64,000 nucleotides of DNA from Numida meleagris (lineage: Eukaryota; Chordata; Aves; Galliformes; Numididae). This document shows positions 24,213 to 33,240 of this stretch, piece after piece (position 1 is the stretch's first letter; each line of letters starts with the position of its first letter). The stretch covers positions 4,279,076 to 4,343,075 of the forward strand of contig NC_034421.1 in assembly GCF_002078875.1 (NCBI RefSeq), given 5' to 3'. The notes under the pieces are model-generated. The model was not told the DNA's origin and made no database searches. It saw only the letters and a program-made list of their open reading frames with translations. The translations under genes and the position numbers were made by a program.

Positions 24213-25574
24213 ATGAGCTGGTGTCACCTTATTCCTCCCTGTGGGTTTAATCTGCACTCGGAGCAGTGAGGTGAGTCCCTGATGGAATAGGGAGAGAACG
24301 CCTCCAAAGCGCTGTGACTTGCAGCCCGAAGCACTGACATTTGGTGAGGGATGCTCTGCGGTTTGCTGGCCCAGGGGAGGCCCTGGGCTGGAGCTGAGCT
24401 GTGAGATGTCCCCAGTGCCATTGGGATCGGTCCAGCATCGCCCCGCTGCGCGCGGAGCACCGCATCTGGTGGGTGTTTGGGCTGTTAAAGTGGGTCAAGC
24501 GGAAACTCAGGGAGCATCCAAGCTCGCAGCCCTCGCGCCAGCTCCATCACAGCTGAATTATTCAGGTCCAGCTGAAAAATTGAAGAGCGCGGCAAAGCTC
24601 AGCGGGAACACTCAGCTCAGGGCCCCGGTGCTCAGCCCCAAACCAGCACGGGGCACCCGGGGGGGGCAGGCGGGGTCTGATGCTGACATATGGGAAGGCA
24701 GAGTGGGGAAAGAGCGCTCAGAAGGGATCCATCCCAGCGCTGCCCTGAGCTGCAGAGGTTCCCGTGCATCTGGTGCTGGGGTTGGGAGCACATCTTTGGC
24801 TCCGATCCTGCCTCTGCATTGCAAACAGCAACATTTTGGTGGCCTCACTTCAACCCTGTGTGCATGTCCTGGGGTCGCTTTTGGGATTTGCTCCTCCAGC
24901 TGCACTAAGTCGAAGGGAGTTGGGAAACTCTTCATGCCATGAATTGGAGATGATGGGGTTGTGTGATTTCAGCCCGGGTGGTAGAATCAGGGGCTGCTCT
25001 TTGCCTCGAGGTATGTGCTCACAGCATCTCCCAGAGCCCAAATACATCCTAAGGAGTCTGGGATGGTGACCTGAGCCCAGGGGCTTCTATAGGACCCCCA
25101 GCTCAGCTGTGGCAGGAGGGCTGTGATTGCTGCTGGGCAAGTAACGCTGCCGGGAGTGCGGAGGCAGCAGGGAGAAGGCGTGCACATATGCTGCAGCTCG
25201 CCCTGCTCTTTTTGTGCAGCGCTCGCGCTGCCGCGATGCCAAGCTGGGATTCTTTGGTGTCTCATAGGGCTGTGCCGCTCCATCCCTGCCCTGGTGGCGG
25301 GGTCATGGGGGTCCCCTCTCCCCATCTTTACAACCCAGTGAGGGTTGGGGCTGAGAGTTCAGGAGGGTGGGATAACACACGGTGTCCCTGCCTGGAGCAC
25401 CCTCCTTGGAACGTGCATCCTCTCTGCAGACAGGTGTTCCCACCACTCCGTGCTGCTGGTTCCCCACTTCCAACCCCAACGATGGGGAGAAGGGGCTTTC
25501 CCCATTCGCTGCCCCCCAAAACCCTTTGGTTTTCTGCATGCTGCTGACCAGAGCCACAGTGCTTCCATCTTGCC

Positions 25575-25705
25575 CATCTTTGCAGGCGTTCAAGGCCAGG
25601 TTGGATGGGGCCTGATCTGGTGGGGGTGTGACCAACCCACGGCATGGGGGTAGGAACTGGGTAATTTTTAAGGTCCCCTCCAACCTAAGCCATTCTGTGA
25701 TCTGT
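25575..25705 (+). repeat. CR1 LINE 3'-end fragment
   Basis: Reads GTTCAAGGCCAGGTTGGATG, then AAGGTCCCCTCCAACCTAAG and CCATTCTGTGAT: standard CR1 3' sequence in plus orientation. It runs straight into an ATCC-type repeat. Confidence 0.9.
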
Positions 25706-25902
25706 TTGTCCATCCATCTGTTGTTCTCTCCCTCCATCTGCCCCCCACTCCAGCCATCCAACCTAACTGTACATCCATCCATCCTATCCATCCATCCATG
25801 CATTCTACCTGTACTTCTCTCCTTCCTTTCATCTCCTCATTGTCCATCCATCCTGTCCGTGTGCTCATCCATTTATCCTATCCATCCATCTGTTCATCAT
25901 GC
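25706..25902 (+). repeat. Degenerate (ATCC)n repeat
   Basis: Imperfect CCATCCATC/TGTCCATC units run from just after one CR1 end to the start of the next CR1 copy. The repeat could have grown from the CR1 terminal repeat. Confidence 0.8.
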
Positions 25903-26045
25903 AGAATTTTTGCTGGAGGTGTTCAAGAAGCATTTAGCTGTTGTACTGAGAGACGTGGTTTAGTGGGAAATACTGGTGATGGGTGGATGGTTGGACTGGA
26001 TTGATCTTGGAGGTCCTTCCCAACCATGGTCATTCTGCGATCATC
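25903..26045 (+). repeat. CR1 LINE 3'-end fragment
   Basis: Contains GAGGTGTTCAAGAAGCATTT, GGTTGGACTGGATTGATCTT and CCTTCCCAACCATGGTCATT. It is a different CR1 subfamily from the copy at 25575, in the same orientation, and is also followed by ATCC units (26040-26080). Confidence 0.9.
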
Positions 26046-26237
26046 CATCCACTCCATCCCTGCATCCATCCATCTTCAGGACAGCCAGTGCTGGACCCCT
26101 TTGTGCCAAAAATGTTTGGAGGGGAAGAGAAAGGTCCCTGCCATGGGAGCGAAGCTTGCGTCCTAAATGAAGCCAGGTCCGTTTTCCATCCTGATGAATG
26201 CTCCGTTTTGCAGCCAGCTCCGCGCCTCTGGGCAGCC

Positions 26238-26276
26238 CCTATAGGCGGTCCCTATGGGCTGTGCCTATAGGCAGGG
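26238..26276 (+). repeat. 13-bp x 3 tandem repeat built on CCTATAGG
   Basis: Units at 26238-26250, 26251-26263 and 26264-26276 begin CCTATAGG, CCTATGGG and CCTATAGG. The outer cores are perfect palindromes, with exactly 13 bases between unit starts. The repeat lies at the upstream edge of the SLC29A4 CpG island. Confidence 0.85.
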
Positions 26277-26454
26277 CCGTGAACGCGCTCCGCTCGGCGG
26301 AAAAGCCATTTCTGTGCCTCGGGGACACCGCTGCCGGGGGGGGGCGGCGGCGGAGGGGTGGGGAAGGGGCGGGAGGTGGGGACGGAGCCGCCCCCGCTCG
26401 GAGCCGCCGCGTTCGCCGCTGCCGGTGCCCCCACCCCGGGAACGGAGCTCGGCG

Positions 26455-26496
26455 ATGGCGGGGCCGGGGGACGCCGCCGGGGGCTGGGGCAGCTGA
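26455..26496 (+). other. SLC29A4: uORF in SLC29A4 leader (13 codons)
   Basis: ATG with G at -3 and +4 encodes MAGPGDAAGGWGS and stops at TGA 26494-26496, all within the inferred first exon. It is in frame with an earlier ATG at 26254. Whether it is transcribed depends on the real start site. Confidence 0.5.
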
Positions 26497-26531
26497 AGGA
26501 CCGGTGCCGCAGAGCTGCGCGGAGGAGGGAG

Positions 26532-27784
26532 GTAAGAGCGGTGCCGACCTGTTGGGCGAGGACGGGACCGGCTTTGTCTGGAGCCGGGGGATACGGGGCT
26601 GGGGGGAGAGGGGCGGGAGGGGTCGGGGGGAGACGAGCACCTTCCCCGGCCCCCATCTCGTCCCTCTCCTCCCGAGCATCCTCGCCCCGAGCGCGCATCT
26701 CCTCCGGTGGGGTTTGATGAATTCCCGACATGGGGACCCTTTTTTTTGCCGGTGCAAAACAATCGCGGCGATAATCTCATCCCCCATGGAAGCGTCTCCT
26801 TTTGGCAAGGACCCTTTTCCCTGTTGTAATAATCATCGTCTCATCCCCTGTGGGAGCAGCCTCTGCTCTGTCCCTCACTCGGCACCCACCCAGAGAGGCC
26901 AGCAGGCCCTGGCTCTCCTCCCTGTAAATCCAAAAGGGGAAATCAGATTGATCCCAGTGCGTGGATGCAGGGGGGTGGCTGTGCGGTGCATCCTGCTCCC
27001 ATGCCAATGGGAAGTTCAGGGCACTGTATTTATGGGGTGTTCCCAACCGGCGTGCTCTCCAGAGTGGTGGTGTGGGGGGTCCTTGGATGGTAAAAGCCCC
27101 GCAGTGGGCTCTGCCAGCACCCTGGGAGCTGCTTCCCGTGGGGTTTTATCTCCTGGGGTAGCACCAGTGGATGCGATTGTCCAGATTCCCTATGAGCCAT
27201 GAGCTGGAGTGGCATCCCCTCTTGAAATGTGCCCTGATGGGGCTCCAGGATGAGTGCTGGGTTCAGCCTGGCACAGCATGTGTTGGCAACCCTGACCTGG
27301 CCCCCCAGCACTACGGCTTCGGCATGGCCTCGGGACCACGGCATCGCTGCTCTGGCCGATGCATTGGAGCATTAAGACTTGCAGCTGCAGGCTCTGTGTT
27401 TGCAACCCGCCCCATCCTGGCAGCAGGGAGAGGCTGCAAAACCCCCGTGCTCCTGCAAACACCGCGTCTCGCGGCGAGATCAAACAAATCACTTGGATTG
27501 ATTTTTCCTCCCTTGCCTGCCTGGTCCTGCGGCCGCCCCGGAGGTTTGTGTCTGCGGGGTGGGCGGCGGGCACGGGGCAGGCTGGCATCTAGCGACTGGC
27601 ACCGGTAATGCAGAGAGGGGCCTGGGGGATGGAGGGCATCTCAGGTAGTGCTGGTGGGCTCGCTGCAGGATGCCCGTGGTGAGCTGCAAGCTCGGCTTGG
27701 GATGTGTTTGGTGCGGCCCTCCACCCTTGGGGACTGTCACCCACCTGTGAGCCCCAGCCTGGGGTCTCCGCTCTCCGTCCCCAG
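26532..27784 (+). other. SLC29A4: SLC29A4 intron 1
   Basis: A 1.25 kb GC-rich intron between the inferred non-coding exon and the ATG exon. No other gene is seen. Confidence 0.6.
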
Positions 27785-27954
27785 ATCATCCGCCATGGGA
27801 TCGGTGGGAACCGAGCGCTTCAAGGAGCTGAGCCCCGTGGCGACGCCCGAGGGCAACGTGGTGATGAGCTTCAGCTTCGACAGCTACCAGCTGGAGGAGG
27901 ACGAGCTGCAGCGGGGCAGCCAGGCCAAGGGCGTGCTCACCTTCATGGAGCCCG
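27785..27954 (+). CDS. SLC29A4: SLC29A4 exon 2 with start codon (residues 1-54)
   Basis: The ATG is at 27795 after ten leader bases. Encodes MGSVGTERFKELSPVATPEG and continues to TFMEP, a cytosolic N-terminal segment. Donor GTGAGG at 27955. Confidence 0.95.
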
Positions 27955-30900
27955 GTGAGGGATGGGATGCGGTGCGATGCGATGCGATGGGAGGGAGCTG
28001 CCTCTCCCCATGCTTTTCCCACCCATTTAGGAGATGCTGGGATGGTTTCATAGCCACAAATGGTCTGAAATGCTGTGACATCAACCCATGTCTCTTTAGG
28101 ACTTGCTATTGTAGCCGCCACAGCATCCTGTAGTACTGGGCTCTGTGGTGGGCTCTTGCCAGATCTCTCCCCACACCGGCAGCCTTGGGGCTGCTATAAA
28201 AACCCGTCAGCACTCACAGCCCTCAGCCCCGGTGTTCTCCTGCCTCTCACTAAAGCACTTTCATTTCTGGAGGGAAGTTCTCTAGGCTGAGGACATTTGT
28301 TCCGGAGAGCTGCGGGGCTGCTTGCAGGACGCTTTGAGCCCTGATGTCCCCGCTGACATGAAAGCTGTGTTCACTGCCCTGCAGCTGCATGCCCTGTGAG
28401 TGCAGCACTGCCACTGCCACGTCCTCTCTCTTTTTTTTCCTTTCTGGGTCAGTTTCTGAAGACCCCGAGCCACAGGACCGATACCACGGGATCTACTTCG
28501 CCATGCTGCTGGCTGGCGTTGGATTTCTCCTGCCATACAACAGCTTCATCACCGATGTGGACTACCTGCACCACAAATACCCAGGTAGGGCTCTGGCAGC
28601 TGCAGCCCTTCCTGCCCCCCCAAACCTGGGCAGAGCCCCCACCGCCTCCCTCTCCGCAGGGACCTCCATTGTCTTTGACATGAGCCTCACCTACATCCTG
28701 GTGGCTTTGGTGGCCGTCATCCTCAACAACGCGCTGGTGGAGCTGCTGAGCCTGCACACCCGCATCTCCGTGGGTGAGTCAGGATCTCTATGCCCCTGGC
28801 AGCACTGGCTCTCCATTGCCCCCTGCCCACCTCCATCTCTCCCCCCACTCCAGGCTACCTCTTTGCCCTGGGCCCCCTGCTCTTTGTCAGCATCTGCGAT
28901 GTCTGGCTGGAGCTCTTCACCCGCCGGCAAGCCTACGCCATCAACCTGGTGGCCGTCGGGGTGGTGGCCTTCGGCTGCACAGGTATGCCGTGGTCTCCCG
29001 GGACAACCTACCAGCCGACCCTCGCGTCCCTTTCCCCCTCCCCAAACCCAGTGGTTCAGCTGCCGCCATAATCCCCCTCCTTCTTCCCTCTGCACCTCTC
29101 TCCTGAAGTGCAGCAATCCAGCTTCTATGGCTACACGGGGCTGCTGCCCAAGCGCTACACGCAGGGGGTGATGACGGGAGAGAGTGAGTACCGCCGTCCC
29201 CCGCGTGCAACAACCCGCTGCCCCCAGCACCGAATCACAGAGCCCCTCCCAGGGCTGAGGTTGGAAGGGACCTCTGTGTCCACCTGGTCCTACCTCCCTG
29301 CTCACCGGGAGAAGGTTTTCCAGGACCCTGTCCTGGTGGCTCGGGGGTTACCAGGACCTCGGGGACATCCCAGGGCGGTCCCCAGCAAAGCAAGATGTTC
29401 AGTGGTGTCTAAATCATGCGCATAGAACTGTTAAGGTTGGGAAGGACCTCTAACACCACCTGCTCCAACCCTAACACATCCCACCATGCCCACCAACCAA
29501 TGTCCCACAGTGCCATGGCTCCTGAACATCTCCAGGGCAGGTCTTCTATGCACCCTACCCAGTGCAGGGTGGGGCTGCTGGGAGGTCCCTAAGACATAGG
29601 GCTCAGTGGGACCTGGCACCAACAGCACTCCTGTGCCACCAGGCACCGCCGGGGTCATCATCTCACTCAGCCGCATCTTCACCAAGCTGCTGCTGTCGGA
29701 TGAGAAGGAGAACACGGTCATCTTCTTCTTCATCTCCATCGGCATGGAGCTGACGTGCTTCATCCTTCACCTCCTGGTGAAGCGCACTCGCTTCGTCCGT
29801 TACTACACCTCCTGCTCCCGCAAGGGCCACTCTGAGCCCCGCGGGGCCAGCGACCACAGGACAGGCTACCGCGTCCACCACGACGTCACCGCTGAAGACA
29901 TCACGTTTGTAAGCCGGGGGGGACTTCCCGCTGATCCCCAATATCTCTCCCTCCTTGGAACTCAGCTGTCCCCTGTCCCCATGCAGGAGGACCGGCCGCA
30001 GGGACAGCCGGCGTCTCCCCATGGCAGCCCGTGCCCTGAAGCTGAGCTGGCCGGCAGCGGCACCTACATGCGCTTCGACGTCCCCCGGCCCAAAATCAAG
30101 AGGAGCTGGCCCAGTTTCAGAGGTGGGTGGTGGGCTCAGGGATGAGCTGTCCTTCCTGCCTTCATCATTGCTCAGCCTCAGCTGAGGCCTGTGGGCCGAG
30201 CAGGGGGAGGGTTTTGTGCTGAGCCTCAGTGCCCATCTCCCCCAGCCATGCTGCTCCACCGCTACGTCGTGTCGCGGCTCATCTGGGCCTACATGCTGTC
30301 CATCGCCATGACCTACTTCATCACGCTGTGCCTCTTCCCCGGGCTGGAGTCGGAGATCCACAACTGCACGCTGGGGGAATGGCTCCCCATCCTCATCATG
30401 GCCATCTTCAACCTCTCTGATTTTGTCGGCAAGGTAGGAGGCGTCGCTGCCACCGTGGGGGGGGGTGGGCTCATCCCCTCCATCCCTATCACCTTTGTGC
30501 GTCCTTTGAAAGAGGAGAGGATGAGTGAACTGGGGGTCATTCACACTCCGTGGGTGTCCGACCAACATGAGGTTGCTCACCAACACGGCCAAGGTTGGGT
30601 TCCCACATTTGGGCCTTCCCCCATCCCGTCTCCTCCCCGCTGCCCCATTTTGGGCATTGCTTTGCCCTCCTCTCCCCTCAGCGTGGTCTCTGTCCCTCAT
30701 GCAGATCCTGGCTGCCCTGCCTTATGACTGGAGAGGAACCCACCTCCTCATCTACTCCTGCCTCCGCGTCGTCTTCATCCCTCTCTTCATCATGTGTGTC
30801 TACCCCAACGGGCAGCCCGCCTTTGGCCACCCCGCCTGGCCCTGCATCTTCTCCCTCCTCATGGGCATCACCAATGGCTACTTCGGCAGCGTCCCCATGA

Positions 30901-31161
30901 TCCTGGCTGCTGGCAAAGTGAGCCCCGAGCAGCGGGAGCTGGCAGGTAGGGTCGCACCACCCTGGGGAGGCCATGTGGGGTGGCCATGTGGGGTGACACC
31001 CCGTGTCCCTCTCCGCAGGGAACACCATGACCGTGTCCTACATGACGGGCTTGACACTGGGCTCAGCCGTGGCTTATTTTGCCTACAGCCTCACCAGTAC
31101 ATCCCACAGTAGCTGTTTCTACACCGAAACCTCCAATGGCTCCTTCCTGGGGGGGTTCTGA
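27795..31161 (+). CDS. SLC29A4: SLC29A4, plasma membrane monoamine transporter (ENT4/PMAT), complete
   Basis: SLC29A4 is an equilibrative nucleoside transporter family member that moves serotonin, dopamine and other organic cations, and adenosine at low pH, across the plasma membrane. Coding parts are 27795-27954, 28453-28584, 28660-28773, 28854-28982, 29109-29183, 29643-29908, 29987-30122, 30246-30433, 30705-30945 and 31019-31161. They give 527 residues against 530 in human, and every phase closes. The start has good context (CGCCATGG) and follows a splice acceptor at 27784. I count eleven hydrophobic segments, six before and five after a polar loop at about residues 260-335. Glu203 (29180-29182) sits in TGES and corresponds to human Glu206, the reported cation-selectivity residue. 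An NGS sequon lies near the C-terminus. Five of the ten introns are under 125 bases. Other SLC29 members lack the TGES context and the matching N-terminal region. Confidence 0.97.
28453..28584 (+). CDS. SLC29A4: SLC29A4 exon 3 (residues 54-98)
   Basis: Encodes VSEDPEPQDRYHGIYFAMLL and membrane segment 1 with the ENT-typical LPYNSFIT. Confidence 0.96.
28660..28773 (+). CDS. SLC29A4: SLC29A4 exon 4 (residues 98-136)
   Basis: Encodes membrane segment 2, SIVFDMSLTYILVALVAVIL, then the ELLSLHTRISV loop. The preceding intron is only 75 bases. Confidence 0.96.
28854..28982 (+). CDS. SLC29A4: SLC29A4 exon 5 (residues 136-179)
   Basis: Encodes membrane segment 3 (GYLFALGPLLFVSICDVWLE) and the start of segment 4 (INLVAVGVVAFGCT). 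Confidence 0.96.
29109..29183 (+). CDS. SLC29A4: SLC29A4 exon 6 with selectivity residue (residues 179-204)
   Basis: Encodes VQQSSFYGYTGLLPKRYTQG then VMTGE. Glu203 is the last full codon before the donor GTGAGT. Confidence 0.95.
29231..29400 (-). repeat. CR1 LINE fragment in SLC29A4 intron
   Basis: Reads AATCACAGAGCCCCTCCCAG, then GAGGTTGGAAGGGACCTCTG: the reverse complement of a CR1 3' end. It lies between exons 6 and 7. Confidence 0.85.
29413..29545 (-). repeat. Second CR1 LINE fragment in the same intron
   Basis: Reads CATAGAACTGTTAAGGTTGG, then GAAGGACCTCTAACACCACC and CTCCAACCCTAACACATCCC. It is another minus-oriented CR1 3' end, of a different subfamily from its neighbour. Confidence 0.85.
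29643..29908 (+). CDS. SLC29A4: SLC29A4 exon 7 (residues 204-292)
   Basis: Encodes segment 5 (STAGVIISLSRIFTKLLLSD), segment 6 (VIFFFISIGMELTCFILHLL) and the first part of the central loop. Confidence 0.96.
29987..30122 (+). CDS. SLC29A4: SLC29A4 exon 8 (residues 293-338, central loop)
   Basis: Encodes the polar loop EDRPQGQPASPHGSPCPEAE to KRSWPSFR. The loop is the least conserved part of the protein. Confidence 0.94.
30246..30433 (+). CDS. SLC29A4: SLC29A4 exon 9 (residues 338-400)
   Basis: Encodes segment 7 (LIWAYMLSIAMTYFITLCLF) and segment 8 (WLPILIMAIFNLSDFVGK). The FNLSDFVGK motif is typical of ENTs. Confidence 0.97.
30705..30945 (+). CDS. SLC29A4: SLC29A4 exon 10 (residues 401-481)
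   Basis: Encodes segment 9 (LRVVFIPLFIMCVYP) and segment 10 (FSLLMGITNGYFGSVPMILA), with the ENT motif NGYFGS. Confidence 0.97.
31019..31161 (+). CDS. SLC29A4: SLC29A4 exon 11, last coding (residues 481-527, stop)
   Basis: Encodes segment 11 (MTGLTLGSAVAYFAYSL), then an external tail with an NGS sequon ending in LGGF. TGA is at 31159-31161. Confidence 0.97.
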
Positions 31162-32095
31162 GCCCCGGGGCCGGGCAATGGGGCCAGGATGGGACCAGGC
31201 CCTGCTGCCATCCCCCATGGCCCTCACTGCCCATCCAGGTGGTCCCAGGGGGCTGTGCAGGGCCACTTCTTGGGCTGATGGCCCCCAGTGTTGTTGGTCC
31301 CTATGTTCCCGGGGAGTCCCCCTGGGCAGTGGTGTTGGGAAGGATCTTCTCCTGTTTGTACCCTTGCCAAGGAGCAAAATATAGCAGAACCCCAAAGGGA
31401 ATGGGAATGGCACTGGGGAAGAGAGCGAGGGCGGGCTATTGAGGAAGAGGAGCAGGGGAGGAAGGTGGCTCCAGGATGGGCTTTGATTGATGGTGCTGCA
31501 GCTTTCCACTGAGGACAGCTTGAATTCATGACCCCCACCCTTCCCCATGCTCCAGTCGCCATGTAAAAGCCCCACTACCGCTGCCTGGAAAAGGAAAAAA
31601 AAAAAGTAGTTTTTTTTGTTCTTCTTCTGGGCCCTGACTCTTGTCCCCAGATCTGTGCTGTGGGTCTGCCTGCAGGCTGCAGTGGGCTGGGGGGGAATTG
31701 CAATGCCCAGGCGGGGGGGGTATCAATGGCAAGGCACTGTGGGTGCTGCCCAGGGCCACTGCTGAGCTTCAACTTGTATCAGTCATGTAAATCAAACTGA
31801 AACCAGACTACATCTTTGCAATGCCCCCTTCTCTTAGCTGTGCTGTTGGGCTGGGACCCCTAGCAGATCCTTGGGAAAAAGGCTTCGGGCTATGTGGGTA
31901 CCAACTCAGCCAGGCAGGGGAGACACAAAGAAACACCAGTCCTACCCCCTCCCAAAAATAAGAGCCATGAGCTGTGGGCACCTCCAGCCCAGCTGCCCCC
32001 CAGGCCCTGCTGCAGAATTCCCACTCCAAGCCCATCCTTACCAGCATCGCCGGCTTTGGGATTTCCTAATCAATAAACACTTTTTGGTTTTGCCT
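31162..32095 (+). other. SLC29A4: SLC29A4 3'UTR
   Basis: Runs from the stop codon to just after the AATAAA at 32072-32077. The cleavage position is estimated. Confidence 0.75.
32072..32077 (+). terminator. SLC29A4: SLC29A4 poly(A) signal (AATAAA)
   Basis: Canonical hexamer followed by a T-rich stretch (CACTTTTTGGTTTTGCC), about 0.9 kb after the stop codon. It is the only good signal in this interval. Confidence 0.8.
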
Positions 32096-32558
32096 TTATA
32101 TTTTCATTTTCTTCAAGGCACCGGCTCACTCCTTTGGGCTGGGGCCTGTTAATGGGAGAGGGAGCAAGGATATGTGGCTACGGAGGGGCCCTGTGGGCCA
32201 GCTGCCCCTTGGGGCCAGTTGTGGGGTGGGGGGGGAGGGTGGCCGGGGTCATTAGCACTGCAGGTCCTGGGCAGGACAGTGTGGCACTGGGCAAGACAAC
32301 CATCAAATCCCGTGGTTCATCAGCACACCACGCAACCCTCAGGGCTGGGAGGCACGGCAGGAAGGGCTCACCTCCTCCTGCTCCCTCCATCCCGGGCTCC
32401 CACCCCACAGGGGCTGCATCCCCATGGGGCTGGACCCAGTCATGGCCAGCACCAGGGCCAGGCTGAGCCGGAGCACGACCGCGGCACCAAGGTGGGAAAG
32501 AACTCCCAGGTAGGAAAAGCGAGACAAAGAACGATGCTTCGTTGGGTTGCTTTTGGTT

Positions 32559-33117
32559 TTTTTTTTTTTGTTGTTGTTGTTGTTTTTTTTTTTTTTTTTC
32601 CTCAATTATTATTATTTTTTTTTTTATGAAAAAAAAAAAAAAAGATCACACGGAGTTCTCCAACAAACAGAATGCCGAAAAGAAACCGCTTGAAAACAAA
32701 ACGTGAAACAAAAAAACGAAACGAGAAAAAAAAAAAAAAAAAAGACAAAAAAACCTGGCTCTCCTTTCCTCTCGATTGTCTGAAATATCCTTGTGTTCCA
32801 TAGAAGGCAGTGGGTTTTAAGTGCTTTCTATTTAACATTAGCATAAAATCTCTCTCGCGCGCTCTCTCTCGCTCTTTTAAAATATGCTCACACCATTTGC
32901 TTCTACAAGTACAGTACACTTTGAGCGTGGGGGGGGTTGGGGGGGGGGGGTGCCTGTTCCCAGATCATTTACAATCACAATCCAACAGGAAATAAAAAAT
33001 AATATTCTCAACGTCAGACTGTGTTGGTTTTCTGCCGTCGTCGGTTGCTTGGGTTTGTTTTGTTTGGTGGGGTTTCTTTTTTCTTTTTTTCTTTTTTCCT
33101 CCTTTTTTTTTTTTTCC

Positions 33118-33148
<31 letters not shown>

Positions 33149-33240
33149 GTCGTAATTTTTTTTTTTTCACAGTTTTAAAAAGTTTATATTTATATATATA
33201 TATTTATATTTATATTTATAATTAAAAAGTTGAATCCATT
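32559..33240. repeat. T-rich low-complexity region between the convergent genes
   Basis: Repeated T runs (longest about 28 bases near 33116-33143), a poly-A/T palindromic area at 32600-32645, a (TA)n stretch near 33190-33205 and a G-run at 32928-32951. Part is probably TNRC18 3'UTR. Confidence 0.8.

Larger units (their letters stand above)
20781..25574. other. GC-rich intergenic region upstream of SLC29A4
   Basis: Many G or C homopolymers of 8-13 bases occur. Long open frames appear on both strands but look like GC-driven shadows. Two AT-rich islands (22555-22715, 23575-23670) stand out and are listed separately as candidate regulatory blocks. Confidence 0.6.
26220..26531 (+). promoter_or_regulatory. 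SLC29A4: SLC29A4 CpG-island promoter and non-coding exon 1
   Basis: CpG-dense sequence has a GC box at 26366-26373 (GGGGCGGG) and no evident TATA box. It ends at a consensus donor GTAAGAG starting at 26532, so a non-coding first exon ending at 26531 is likely. The start site cannot be fixed from sequence. Two ATGs precede the main start: one at 26254 and one in strong context at 26455 that opens a 13-codon ORF ending at 26496. Confidence 0.65.

Noticed and set aside
24319..24942. 207-codon plus-strand ORF upstream of SLC29A4
   Set aside because: Same reason: overlapping long frames on both strands and no family resemblance.
26198..27202. 334-codon plus-strand ORF over the SLC29A4 CpG island
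   Set aside because: It runs through the consensus exon 1 donor into the intron and is Gly/Arg/Ala-rich, typical of GC-rich non-coding DNA.
29663..30700. 345-codon minus-strand ORF across SLC29A4 exons
   Set aside because: It lies opposite proven coding exons and crosses their introns without splice logic. GC-rich coding DNA often has open antisense frames.
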